This document shows positions 11,408 through 21,512 of a DNA stretch of 64,000 bases, in pieces. The position numbers and the translations under genes were made by a program. The number at the start of each line of letters is the position of its first letter. Position 1 is the stretch's first letter. Source of the DNA: Benincasa hispida (lineage: Eukaryota > Streptophyta > Magnoliopsida > Cucurbitales > Cucurbitaceae); assembly GCF_009727055.1 (NCBI RefSeq), contig NC_052357.1:81522345-81586344 (forward strand), written 5' to 3'. The notes below the pieces were generated by a model. It saw nothing but the letters and a program-made list of their open reading frames with translations, had not been told where the DNA came from and did no database searches.

Positions 11408-12034
11408 CTAATTTTGGTGAATATAGACAACACATCCAAATACCCTTAGATTTTCTAGGTTAGGTGGATGTGTGGTCCTTTTTTCTTCAGGAGTTAAAAA
11501 GTTTAGGGGGGAATGTGGACACCTATTTAAGATGTACAAAGTGTAGCTTGCAGTCTCAGCCCAATATTTTTTACTAAGTATTGCATCTAATAGAAGACAT
11601 CTAACCCTTTCCATGACTGTTCTATTTAGTCTTTCATCTACTCCATTCTGTTGAGGAGTGAATCTAACAGTCCTATGCCTAGTTATTCCTATTTCTTTAT
11701 AGAATTTGTTAAACTCTTCACTACAAAATTTCAGTCCATTATCAGTTCTTAGGTATTTAATTTCTTTAGAATTTTGCTTCTCTATCATGAGTTTCCATTT
11801 CTTAAACCTATCAAATACTTGGTCTTTAATTTTAAGAAAGTAGACCCAACTTTTCCTAGAGAAGTCATCAGTAAAAGAAAGTAAATATTTTGAGCCACTT
11901 AGGCTAGGTGTAGAAGCTAGACCCCATAGGTCAGAGTGTATATAGTCTAGGATAGCTTTTGTGGTGTGTTGTGCTTTAGTGAAACTTTGCCTTGTGGCTT
12001 TCCCTAAAACACAGTGTTCACAAAAGGTTAGATT
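11408..12034 (-). pseudogene. Element B integrase core
   Basis: Copia integrase (rve fold, inserts element cDNA into host DNA). The open part shows the second catalytic aspartate in YLRTDNGLKFCSEEF, and the third-acid region in TPQQNGVDERLNRTVMERVR. VFGCVVYIHQN marks the end. The N-terminal half, 11789-12034, is readable only across stops (first catalytic aspartate region near 11880). Confidence 0.88.
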
Positions 12035-12295
12035 TTATGAGAGACCTTTAGGTAGAATCCCTGGTTTAGATAGGACTTCTAGGCCTTTAGCACTAATGTG
12101 AGATAATCTTTTGTGCCATACATCAGTCTCTGTGATCTCATTTGTGGTGGCAACATATGCCTCTGTCATCATTTCAACTTCTTTGACCACAAATAAGCCA
12201 TTTATCTTTTTCCCAACTAATATCACCTTAGAATCCTTTAGAACCTCAAGGGCTCCTCCTTTACCCTTGTACTCACACCCAATTGCATCTAGCAT
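12035..12295 (-). pseudogene. Element B GAG-pre-integrase domain
   Basis: The zinc-binding N-terminal domain of copia integrase is marked by DVWHKRLSHISAKGLEVLSK, with the family's H..H pattern. It is followed after a stop by the C..C positions in the next frame segment. Confidence 0.85.
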
Positions 12296-12306
12296 ACCTA
12301 AGGAGA

Positions 12307-12702
12307 TTAGGTTTCTCTTAAGCAGTGAACATAGCTCACATTCCTAAGAAGTTTAATAGTTCCATCCTTAAGTTTCCTGGAAATAAAGCCAATGGCTTCT
12401 ATCTTGCAGTCTTGGTTGTTTCCCATATACACCATTTCTCCTTCAATTTCTTTAAAGGTGTTGAACCAAGGTCTCATTGAGGTCATGTGGTAGGTGCATC
12501 CAGAATCTAGGACCCAATCATGTTTTCCTAGAGGATTTACATGGTTGGATTTGTCTAAAGTTGAGGTTAAAGCATCTGAATAGATAAAAGATCCTTCTAC
12601 AATAAATGCTTCGGGCTGTTTGCCTTTTGAGTCCTTTTCTTTCTCTTGATTCTTTCTTTTTAGGATAAAACAGTCCTTAATTAGATGTCCTTTCTTTTGC
12701 AA
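12307..12702 (-). pseudogene. Element B zinc knuckle and aspartic protease
   Basis: MQKKGHLIKDCFILKRK forms the second half of a CCHC knuckle whose first half (CKYC) ends the preceding gag frame. The protease active site is HDWVLDSGCTYHMTSMRPWF (DSG intact). The frame break at 12681-12702 separates gag from protease. Confidence 0.88.
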
Positions 12703-13392
12703 TACTTACATTTTATTTTTTGTTTTGATTTATTATCTTCTGAGTTGTGAGGTTTTCTGTCCTTTGAATGATTTTGTTTGAAGTTTCCTTTAGCAAATAG
12801 TCCTTCACCACTAGGATGATCCTTTCTATCAATCTGTAATTCTAGCTCTCTGGTTCTTAGGGCTGAGATTATAGTGTCTGTGCTTATACTGTCCCTTCTA
12901 TACTTTAGAGCACTTTTTATTTCTCTATAGGGTTCAGGCAAGGAGTTTAGTAGCACATAGGCCTCATTTTCATCACCAAGTTTTTCTCCTAGAGTTTTAA
13001 ACTCGGCAACAATTTTTTTGAACTCATCTAAGTTATCAGTTAAAGTTTTAGATGAATCCATTTTAAATGTGAAGAATTTCTCCCTAAGATACATTTTACT
13101 AGGAATATCTTTAGTAGCATGTAACTCTTCTAGTTTAGTCTATATCCTATATGCAGTTTCTTGATCTAAAACTTGTCTAAGAACACTGTCACTAAGATTT
13201 AGAACCAAATACCATAGGCTGCCAGCTCACAGTCTTCTTTTTCTTGGGCTGTCACAGTGGTAGGGAGTGTTGATGGGTCAAGGAGGCTCTGTGAGCTTTT
13301 TGTTGGCTGAGAATCGCATTGATTTTGGCCTTCCACAGTCCGAAGTCTCCTTTGCCATCGAATTTCTCCACTTCGAATCTTGCTACTGACAT
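12690..13392 (-). pseudogene. Element B gag
   Basis: Probable start at the complement of 13390-13392, giving MSVARFEVEKFDGKGDFGLW, the standard copia gag N-terminus, about 75 bases inside the LTR. The frame then breaks. The UBN2-type middle is at 13094-12681 (ECK-free, with LGDENEAYVLLNSLPEPYRE and LRTRELELQI), ending with the first cysteines of the zinc knuckle. Gag forms the element's particle and packages its RNA. Confidence 0.88.
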
Positions 13393-13451
13393 TTTTAGAT
13401 GAACAACTTGAGTCTTGATTCTTCAAGAATTGTAATCTTGTAAGTCTTTTT

Positions 13452-13463
13452 GCTTTGATACCA
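13452..13463 (-). promoter_or_regulatory. Element B primer binding site
   Basis: TGGTATCAAAGC on the - strand lies three bases inside the 5' LTR. It is one base off the common TGGTATCAGAGC that pairs with the 3' end of initiator tRNA-Met. Confidence 0.8.
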
Positions 13464-13466
13464 CTT

Positions 13467-14051
13467 TGTTGGGCCTGCTTCTTGTTGTATGTTTGAAATA
13501 AGCCCAAATGATGAATAATATGTGTGGCCCTTCTTGCTGATCCAATTCGTGAGTCCAATTATTTTCCCCCAAAATAATTTGGTTTGGTAGAATACTTGGC
13601 TACCAATTGTCCACGAGCTTCTAGCTGATGTGCCCCACGTGGTTTACTCCACTAATCTTTTCCTGATGGAAGTGAAAGAAAAAATAACTCTGATGGGTGA
13701 TGATTTAGAATTAATTTCCTTTCTCTCTCTTGCTCTCTTGTTCTTTGTCTTTTCGATTTCTTCATAACTTCTTCCAACCCTAATTTCTCTGTTTGATTTT
13801 GTGCGACTGCTCGAGTAAACAACGAAGAACAAATGCATGCAATGATATACGTGGTTCGGCGTAATGTAAATGTTAAATGATGACGAAGAACAAATTTGTG
13901 CGACTGCTCGAGTAAACGGTGAAGAACAAATTTATAAATGATGAGTACTTATACTATTTTTCTGATACAAGTAGTTACAATAATAGACTGTAAAAGTTAA
14001 AGAAATGTGAAATAGTTCTTGAATGTTGAATGTTTGAGCTAATATTCTTAA
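13467..14051 (-). repeat. Element B 5' LTR, internally rearranged
   Basis: 585 bp. The first 380 bases and the last 120 align with 8678-9346, but the middle is rearranged: TGCGACTGCTCGAGTAAAC with a nearby GAAGAACAAAT occurs twice (13802-13832 and about 13898-13930), and sequence present in the sister LTR between them is missing. Confidence 0.9.
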
Positions 14052-14441
14052 CTATTCTAGTTCTTTCTGCATCTTATTGATCCAACACTCATCTTTCAAG
14101 GCTTCTTTCACTTTCTCGGGTTCTACTGGTGATGTAAAACATACCTTACCAATCATTTTCAGGTAGTCAACTCTATCCTTCTTACGAGTAGTTATTTCTG
14201 AATCCAGGTTCCCAATTATGCTGCTAAAAGGATGTGCCTTCTGTATTCTAATGGATGGTGCAGGTTTATCACTGTTATCAGCTTCAACATCTTCTTCAGC
14301 TGCAGGAGTCTGAATGTTAATAACAATGTCAGGAGCATCAATAAACCCAACTGCATCCTTATCAAGATCAGATGATTCTGAGATTTCTTTTTCACCATTT
14401 TTCTCATATTCTAAAAATATGACCTTCTTCATCATCAACAT
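14052..14441 (-). pseudogene. Element A integrase-RT linker and RT start
   Basis: A D/E-rich linker with IRIQKAHPFSSIIGNLDSEI and FTSPVEPEKVKEALKDECWI, the conserved entry to copia RT. It stops exactly where element B is inserted; the next residues of RT (WTLV...) resume at 8672 on the other side. Confidence 0.88.
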
Positions 14442-15135
14442 TTTCTACTATGGATGTTACATCATTGACCACAACATTTATCGATTCCATCACAGTATGA
14501 GTTCACTTATTGAAAACCTTGTAGGCCCTGCCGTTTGTTGAGTTCCCAAGAAAGATTCCTTCGTCAAATTTATAATCCCACTTTCATCTATTTTCCCGAT
14601 CTCTTAGGAAATAACATGAGCTATAAAAGACATGGAAATACCTCACATTGGGTTTTCTTCCTTTCCAAAGTTCATAATAAGTGCTGACAGTTCTTAGGCG
14701 CAGAGAAATACGATTGTGAATATGACAGGTTGTATTTAATACTTCTACCTAGATGTTAAAAGTCGTCTGTTTAGCATAAAGTATGGCACGAGCCATCTCT
14801 TGGAGCGTGCAGTTCTTTCTTTCTACAACTCCATTCTGTTGAAGAGCTACAGGAACAAAGTACTCATGTAGAATCCCTTCAGAAGTATAGAAATCAACAA
14901 ATTGAGAATTTTCAAATTCCTTCCCGTGATCGCTTCTAATACGAATGATGTTTTCTCTTATTTATGCTAAAGGTAAAGACATAATATCTGAAACACCTTG
15001 AAAGTGTCAGATTTTTCTCTGATAAATCATACTTATGTAAAGCAAGAAAAGTCATCCACACAAACGAGAGCATACCGCTTACCTCTCAAACTTTGAACTT
15101 GCATAGGCCCCATCAAGTCAATGTGTAGTAACTCC
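14442..15135 (-). pseudogene. Element A integrase core, broken
   Basis: On the - strand copia integrase residues can be followed through several frames. One is the second catalytic aspartate region (RSDHGKEFENSQFV-like reading at about 14895-14945). Another is PVALQQNGVVERKN-like wording at about 14815-14860, with many stops. No open frame exceeds about 100 codons. Confidence 0.7.
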
Positions 15136-15140
15136 AAAAC

Positions 15141-15335
15141 TCATCTAGTACTACACTGTGTCACTTTCTTATGAGAGGTTTTAACCTGTTTCCCAGATTG
15201 ACATTCACCATAGAATGAATCAGTTTCAGCGTTCAGAGAGGGTAATCCAAGAATGGCTTCCACGTTGATTGCTTTCCTTATTGATCGTAGACTTATGTGA
15301 CCAAGCCTCTTGTGCCATACTTCAGCCTCATTCAT
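15141..15335 (-). pseudogene. Element A GAG-pre-integrase domain
   Basis: AEVWHKRLGHISLRSIRKAI and, further on, FYGECQSGKQVKTSHKKVTQ are the zinc-binding pre-integrase signature. The first C of the C..C pair is replaced (YGEC). Confidence 0.87.
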
Positions 15336-15374
15336 TTTGGAAGAGTTACAAATATCAATGGGAGCATCAGGGGA

Positions 15375-15788
15375 TCAGTGATAGTAGTTATCCATTGAAT
15401 GAGAACTTGTCATAACTAACATGTTTTTATCATCTTTTACTAAACACTTATCTTTAGAGAAACTTATTTGATTTCCCTGATCATATAGTTGACTTACGCT
15501 AATTAGATTAAAAGTTAAGCCTTTAACAAGCATGACATCATGAAGAGCAGGAAGACTAGATCTTAATAAGTCTGCTTTACCCAACACTTTTCTTTTAGCT
15601 TTATCACCAAAGGTTACATGTCCAGAGCCACGTGCCTTTAGATCAGACAAAAAATATTTTTCACTTATCATGTGCCTCGAGCATCCACTGTCAAAGTACC
15701 AGTCTTCTTGGTTTGAGATGTGTGACGAGGTAAAGGCCACATTGCAGGACATCATCTCTTGAGAATTTTTATCTTTGACACGGCACAC
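15375..15788 (-). pseudogene. Element A aspartic protease
   Basis: WYFDSGCSRHMISEKYFLSD contains the intact DSG active site. It is followed by GHVTFGDKAKRKVLGK and LTFNLISVSQLYDQG, standard copia protease motifs. Confidence 0.9.
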
Positions 15789-15794
15789 AAATCA

Positions 15795-17531
15795 TTTAGA
15801 TGTAACTCTTCTGTTCTCATGACTCAAGGTTCTTGGAGTTAGGGAAGAGTGTCTTAAGGTTTTATATTCCTTTCTGTCGAGACGATAAAAACAAAAGAGA
15901 CATATATGACATGCTTTCCAACAATAATGACACACCCATTTCATCCGAGGCTTACTAATTTCAGCATGAGTCACAAATATGATATCATTTGGATTTAGCC
16001 ACACATGTGAGGATTTTGAGCAGGGACAAAGAAAATCTTATATGACAATGTGATTCTATAACAAGACTTCCCATGACTACTGAACCCAACTCCTTTTCTA
16101 TCCACAACTTGCTTCCCCGTGTTGAGAATCTTGTTTAGATCATTTGTACTCAAATTTAACATGCGATCAAATTTAGACATTGAATCTAGATGTTGTTGAG
16201 ACAATTTCAGTTCCTTCTTTAATTTTGATATAGTGCTCAAAAGATAATGATTGTCTTCCAATAACTTTTGAATATGATCTTTTTGTTGTTCTAGTACAAG
16301 CAGATCTTTCCATTTTTCATACACTTCTTCAATGGTGAGATTTCTCAGCTGAGGAACATTTTGACTCAATCCATAACACATTTTGTCTGCTTCTTCAATA
16401 TCAGTACTCACTATCATGGACTCATCAATAGTTGCTCAACCAATCAGGGCGCGAATTTCATACTCTAGCTCATTACTAGTATCTGAATCATCGTTTGGCA
16501 AGGTTGCTGAGTGTCCTTTATTCTGTCTTCTCAAATAATTAGGTCATTCAGCTTGGAAGTGGCCAAAACCTTCATGTTCCTGTATCTGGAGGTTTGATCC
16601 CTGCCATTTTGATTACCATTCAAACCCTGTTCATTGTCTTTCTTCGCTCCAAAAGGTTTAAAACTCTTATTCATATTATGATTAATGTTGTCAATGTTGT
16701 CTCTGACATGATGTGTGTTGTACTAACCAAGACGCTTATTTAGTCTCTTTAATTCTTTGCCGAATTGTTTTGTTAACAAAGCAAGCGAGTTAGCAAGGTT
16801 CTCTTCACCCTATTTCCCTTTGTTTGAAATGAGGTCTTCATTCACATGTGATTGCAATGCTAACCCTTTACCTTTCTTGTTCGTTTGTTCATCAAATGTC
16901 AATTCAAAAGTACGAAGAGACCCAAGCAATTCATCAACTTTCATAGTGGTTATATCATGCGCTTCTTCAATTGTAGTCACTTTCATGTTAAAACGTTTTG
17001 GCAGAGAGCGAAGAATTTTTCTAACTAACTTTTCTTCTGACATTTTCTCACCAAGGGCAAAAGATTCATTCGCAGTGTTTAGAATATGTACATTAAAACC
17101 AGTCATTGTTTCATCCTCCATCATTTTAGAGATTCAAACTTCGAAGTTAGAATCTACAGTCTTGACATTTTCACTTTGGATGTACCTTCATGAGAAACTT
17201 CCAAAATTTTCCAAGCTTCTTTAGCTAAAATGCACGTATTGATAAGCCGAAAGATATTTTTATCAACCCCATTGAAAATTGTGTTTAGAGTGCGAGAATT
17301 TCCTAGGGAAGCCTCATTCTATACTTCAGTTCAGTCCTTCTTAAGTTTGTAGGAAACTTTGTCACCTTCATCAGTGATTATTGGATGAGTCCACCCATTT
17401 ACAATAGCTTTCCAGGTCTTACTCTCAATTAATTACACGATAGCAGTCATTCTGGCTTCCCAATATGAGTAATTTGTCCCATCAAGGACTCGAGGACTAG
17501 TAGTAGATCCACCTTCTCCGATTGGTTCCAT
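15795..17531 (-). pseudogene. Element A gag
   Basis: Starts at an ATG whose complement is 17529-17531, about 50 bases inside the 5' LTR, giving GGSTTSPRVLDGTNYSYWEA. The UBN2 domain is readable at 17124-16810 (EEKLVRKILRSLPKRFNMKV, DELLGSLRTFELTF). The C-terminal coiled-coil-like part is at 16417-15995 (QKDHIQKLLEDNHYLLSTIS), followed by a knuckle-like CHYCWKACHICLFC. There are at least four frame breaks. The long gag with a coiled-coil-rich C-terminus fits Sireviruses. Confidence 0.85.
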
Positions 17532-17566
17532 TGTAAACAATTAACGAAAATATAACAATTGAACCT

Positions 17567-17578
17567 GCTCTGATACCA
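17567..17578 (-). promoter_or_regulatory. Element A primer binding site
   Basis: TGGTATCAGAGC on the - strand, two bases inside the 5' LTR, the classic copia initiator tRNA-Met primer site. Confidence 0.92.
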
Positions 17579-17580
17579 AA

Positions 17581-18239
17581 TGAAAAACGTACAAACAGCC
17601 AATTGTATATATGATGATGGACACAATGATGTTGACAAAAGTAATGAGACAAAAGAAACAAGCATAGAAGAAAAATAACACACAATATGTTAACCCAGTT
17701 TAGTATAACTTTACCTATATCTGAGGGGCACAGTGCCCAAACTAAAGAGAAGCTCAATATAATTCAGAAGATTTACAAGAGAAACAACCTAACTGATAAA
17801 ACCACTATCGTGTAATACAGTAAATCTTAGATAGGAAATTTGTTTAGACTCCCCCTAAACTTGTCGGCGTCTATCTCAAGATCTTTTCTTAGCTCAAGCT
17901 TTCTTGATCTTGTATGTTTAGGCTCCCCCCTAAACTCAACACTTTTCTTCAAGGATTTACCCACGCATGATAACAAAATTATAGACCTCTTCGTTTCTTC
18001 ACTTTCAGTAATGGCCGCACACCAAAAACAATAACACAACAATCAATTCACAAAAAAAGACCTAAATGAGACATTCTCATACTTCCTTTTATAATGGTAT
18101 CGACAAGAAAGTTACAGATAAGGAAACTAGCAAGACCGGAATAAAAAATAACCAACAGGACAGTCCAACACGATGTCAACTAGTAGAGATCTAATATTTC
18201 AACAAAGGAAAATTTACATGCCAAACAAAAATAATAACA
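17581..18239 (-). repeat. Element A 5' LTR
   Basis: 659 bp from TGAAAAACGTACAAACAGCC to ATAATAACA on the + strand; sister of 4565-5222. Confidence 0.93.
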
Positions 18240-18244
18240 GGTTG

Positions 18245-19302
18245 GATCCCTTTTTTTTCTTTAGACCGAATACTTGTTTGAATTTCATAATCTAATATCA
18301 TATTAGATAAACACAAGATGTCTAATTCAATGTCAATTCGATTGGCATCCAAGTAAATAAGAAAAAGGAAAAAAATGATGTGAAATTGTTATGGGCAACG
18401 CTTCATACCTTTTCTTAAAAGGAAAGGCAGTTGAGTTTTGATGATAAATCAAAGGAATTTAGCTCCGAAAAGTTAGATACTTAAGCAAATGGGATGAAAT
18501 TGTGTGGAAAAGAATTCAATTGTTTAATCAATAATGATGAACAATTATTAAATAATAATCACAGGAATCCGACAGCTAATTGTCGTCAAATTCAATCTCA
18601 ACAATCTAGGAAATACAACATAATCAAGTCGGCAAATTTCCACCTCCTTTAATTTAATATATATTTGTATGAAATTGTGAGATCTTTGTTCTTAATCATA
18701 TAGTTCAAATTACAATTCTGTTGTATTATTTTCTTCATTCCAATCATAGCCCACCAACTGGTTTGTCGATACTTGTCTCAAAATTCAAAAAATAAATTAT
18801 ATATATAACAAAAAAAGTATGTACACTTTTCTCCAAATAATTATTTATTTTAAATGATCATTCTCTCAATCACGCGTATTAATCAATTAAATTTTATATT
18901 AAGTTAAATGATATTACGTCACTCTAATTAGACGTGCTATTTTAATTAATGAAGGACAAGGAATTCAATTCACGACCAAGAGCAAAAATCACAAATTCAC
19001 CTAAATCAATTAAAATAATAATAAGAATAATAAAAAAAAAAGCCTCCAATGCTCCAAGTAAAATAAAATTAATGGAAACTTAAATACATGTGTGTCATGT
19101 CATCATAGATCGATTTCTACAAAGCCTAATTTCCAATGTGTTCAAAACACAACAATATATTTGTACATATAACATATTAAATATATAAATATCAGTGTTA
19201 TATACGATATATAATTTTTTGACCAAGAAGCCCCAAGGAAAAATAGCAGTCTTCAGGTCGTTTTAATTAACGATATTATTATAATTAAAATTAGGCTGCC
19301 GC
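18245..19302. other. Intergenic DNA, 3' flank of HD-Zip gene
   Basis: AT-rich sequence with no gene-like structure. It includes the untranslated 3' end of the HD-Zip transcript near 19302; no clear poly(A) signal could be chosen. Confidence 0.6.
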
Positions 19303-21297
19303 CTAACAAGCCGCCGATGGGTGGTTAAATGGGAATTTGAGAAATTGAGGCTTTGACACAATTGAGAAAGTATTGGCCGGAGATGCATCGCCGCCGCCGC
19401 CGCCGCCGCAAATGGAGCTTTCACATGAAGGGCAAACGGTGAGAGTGGCGGCTTGTAATTGCATGCAGAACGGCGGAGCCGTTAATTTGAGTGATTTAAG
19501 CTCTTGAAGTTCCTTTTGAAGCCTTGTGTTTTCTTCTTTCAGCTTTTCACAGCATTTCTTCAATAATTCACAGTCCATTTCTGTTTGCTTCAGCTTTGTT
19601 CTGAATTGATTATTTTAATTAATTATGGTGTCAATGAATTATAGTTTCAAAATGGGAAATAATGTAAAATTTTAATCGATTTTATTAAAAAAAAAAATAG
19701 AAAATAACCTCTTTAATTACCTGGCTCTTCTGTTTTGAAACCATACTTCCACTTGTCTTGGCCTTAGGTTTAACTGTTTAGCCAAATCCTGCTTTTGCTT
19801 CTGTTTTGTTGGGATTAAAAAGCATTGATGTCAAAATCTAAGAGAATGAATTAAGAAAAATGAAATTTAATGATAAACGAAGAGATAATTTATTCCTATA
19901 TTGTCTTAGACTCAATAAACATAAGTGTAATGGAATTTGAGAATAAGAAATTAAATGGAAATTAGTGGTGTGTTTTAAATATACGTGTTTATAAAAAAAT
20001 TTAGAGTCACAAACCACCAAAAATATATAAGGTAATTTTTTATTCTTTTTTTTCATTTTCAGATTAATAGAATCTACTTATAAATCTCCCAAGCAAAATT
20101 TTATTTTATTCAATATGAATACAATGAATTCAATATAGATAAGATCCCACCTTAAAATTTTAATTATATATAAATATATCCCATTTGTATACATGTTAAA
20201 ATATAGGATAATTATCAAGGATAGCAATATTCTTAAAGAATTACAAATATAACAAAGTTTGTCAGTGATAAATTATATGGTTAATAAACTATGAGTACTT
20301 ATTTTAAATTGATTATATTTATAAATTATTTTGTATTGTGTTATATCTGATAATACTTTAAATCAAATTACCCTAAATATATATATCATAGACTAAGTTT
20401 AAACCTCTCAAATTAAATTCAAGAAAGGAAAAAAGTTATAAAATTTTACGCTTTAAAAAAAATTCTCGACCGATGCTTGAGAGATAGGACGAAGGAAAAG
20501 AAATTCAAAGGAATGGAAAAAGAAACTTAACATTATAAGTTTATTATATAATTTCTCAATAATTGAGAAATAAAAGATAGTAGTATTGTGATCATTCTTG
20601 TCATTCACATCAAAAAAATTAAAATATTTTTTTAAAAAAATAATAATAAAATTTAATCAAAGTCGGACAATCATTAAAATGCACAAAGATAAGTGGTGGT
20701 GTCCGAAATAGATATAAATATTGTTGATAAAAGATTATAAATCTTAATTTTTTATTTTTATTTAATAAGCAAAAGGACAATTATCCATTCATGTATTCTT
20801 CACTCAACCTCGGAAAAGGAAAAGAAGAAAGAAAAAGAACGACTTACAGGACTGAGACTTGAGTGTTCTTTGAAGTTATCCTCTAAAATGGCGGATTGTT
20901 GTTTCGTTAGTCTTAGTTTCTTCCTCGGACTTCCATCTTCATCTTCCTCACCCACTTTCATACACACCCTCTCCATATACTCCTCCGCCTCCGCCTCTTC
21001 ACCACCACCGCCACCGCCGCCGTCTCGCTCCCTCTTAAAGCCCGATGAATTTGAAAACGACGACACCGGACTACCCGAACAACCCCGCTGATTCAACTCC
21101 TCCGTCGCAACGCCGCCGCTCTTCTCGACTACAATCGACAATCCAAGCGTTAAAGAAGGCAAAATATCATCAAACTTCAAAACCTGCAGCTTCTTCTTCA
21201 CACCGGCGACTTCCGGTGGTACGATCGACCGCATAGAATCATCAGCTGAAACCCGCCCCAGCCCAAGAAGAAGCCCCGTGTTGCAATCCCTCTCCAT
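19303..21297 (-). CDS. HAT22: HD-Zip class II transcription factor (HAT22/HAT9-like)
   Basis: Complete homeodomain-leucine zipper II gene on the - strand. Exon 1 is 21297-20848 (150 codons), exon 2 is 19800-19721 and exon 3 is 19600-19303 (TAG stop). Introns 20847-19801 and 19720-19601 both have GT...AG ends. The 275-residue product has an N-terminal LLLGLG and an EAR-type repressor motif LTLGL (residues 49-53). The homeodomain spans about 124-183, with recognition helix WFQNRRAR at 170-177. The leucine zipper is at about 183-218 ([20 protein letters not shown]), the class II redox motif CPSCE at 233-237, and the C-terminal end PSAAC. HD-Zip II proteins are nuclear repressors in shade, auxin and leaf-polarity responses. 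Poly-glycine runs (about 93-99 and 242-247) come from GGC/GGT-rich codons and contrast with the AT-rich surroundings. The final residues match HAT22/HAT9; separating those two would need a tree. Confidence 0.95.
20551..20571. promoter_or_regulatory. Perfect palindrome with HD-Zip-type site in intron 1
   Basis: A 21-bp perfect palindrome around a single central base (core TTTCTCAATAATTGAGAAA). Its middle, CAATAATTG at 20557-20565, fits the pseudo-palindrome CAAT(A/T)ATTG bound by HD-Zip I proteins; HD-Zip II sites prefer C or G in the centre. Its position inside intron 1 of an HD-Zip gene makes auto- or cross-regulation possible but unproven. Confidence 0.45.
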
Positions 21298-21460
21298 TAT
21301 TTGAAAAATAAAAGAACTAAATGGCGAAAAATGAAAACCCAGTAAACTTCTGGGGGGGAAATATAAAGGGAAAAAAAATGAAAAGGGGGAGAAAGAGAGC
21401 GGAAGTTTCTTAGGTTGGAAATGGGATTGTGGGGACTCTAATTATGAGAATTAAATTCCA
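21298..21460 (-). promoter_or_regulatory. HD-Zip gene 5' UTR / core promoter region
   Basis: Just upstream of the start codon. On the - strand there is a pyrimidine-rich patch (complement of about 21384-21402, CCGCTCTCTTTCTCCCCC) and a weak TATA-like TTTATAT about 65 bases before the ATG. The 28-base A run at 21484-21511 lies further upstream. No transcription start can be fixed by eye. Confidence 0.35.
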
Positions 21461-21478
21461 ATAATAATAGTTTTAAAA

Positions 21479-21483
<5 letters not shown>

Positions 21484-21511
<28 letters not shown>
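21484..21511. repeat. 28-base poly(A) run
   Basis: Uninterrupted adenines upstream of the HD-Zip gene (poly-T on its coding strand). Length is likely polymorphic and sensitive to sequencing error. Confidence 0.9.

Positions 21512-21512
<1 letters not shown>

Larger units (their letters stand above)
8673..14056 (-). mobile_element. Ty1/copia LTR retrotransposon B, nested in A
   Basis: A 5.4-kb copia element on the - strand, LTR 8678-9346 and LTR 13467-14051, flanked by the perfect target duplication CTATT (8673-8677 and 14052-14056). It sits in the RT region of element A in the same orientation. The domain order gag, zinc knuckle, protease, integrase, RT, RNase H is complete, but frames are interrupted. 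The gag start wording (FEVEKFDGKGDFGLWKAKI) is like the Tnt1/Tork group; that lineage call is tentative. Confidence 0.95.
4560..18244 (-). mobile_element. Ty1/copia LTR retrotransposon A (Sirevirus-like), nested host
   Basis: A copia element read on the - strand. The LTRs lie at 4565-5222 and 17581-18239. The flanking 5-bp direct repeats GGTTC (4560-4564) and GGTTG (18240-18244) differ at one base. Next to the right LTR is a primer binding site matching initiator tRNA-Met; next to the left LTR is a polypurine tract. From right to left the order is gag, protease, integrase, RT, RNase H, then an extra envelope-like region before the 3' LTR. Sireviruses are the copia lineage known for that arrangement. 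Element B interrupts it at 8673-14056. Stops and frameshifts in every domain make it a fossil; the visibly diverged LTRs say it is not recent. Confidence 0.93.

Noticed and set aside
20870..21236. Open frames on the + strand within HD-Zip exon 1
   Set aside because: Antisense shadows of the GC-richer HD-Zip coding exon.
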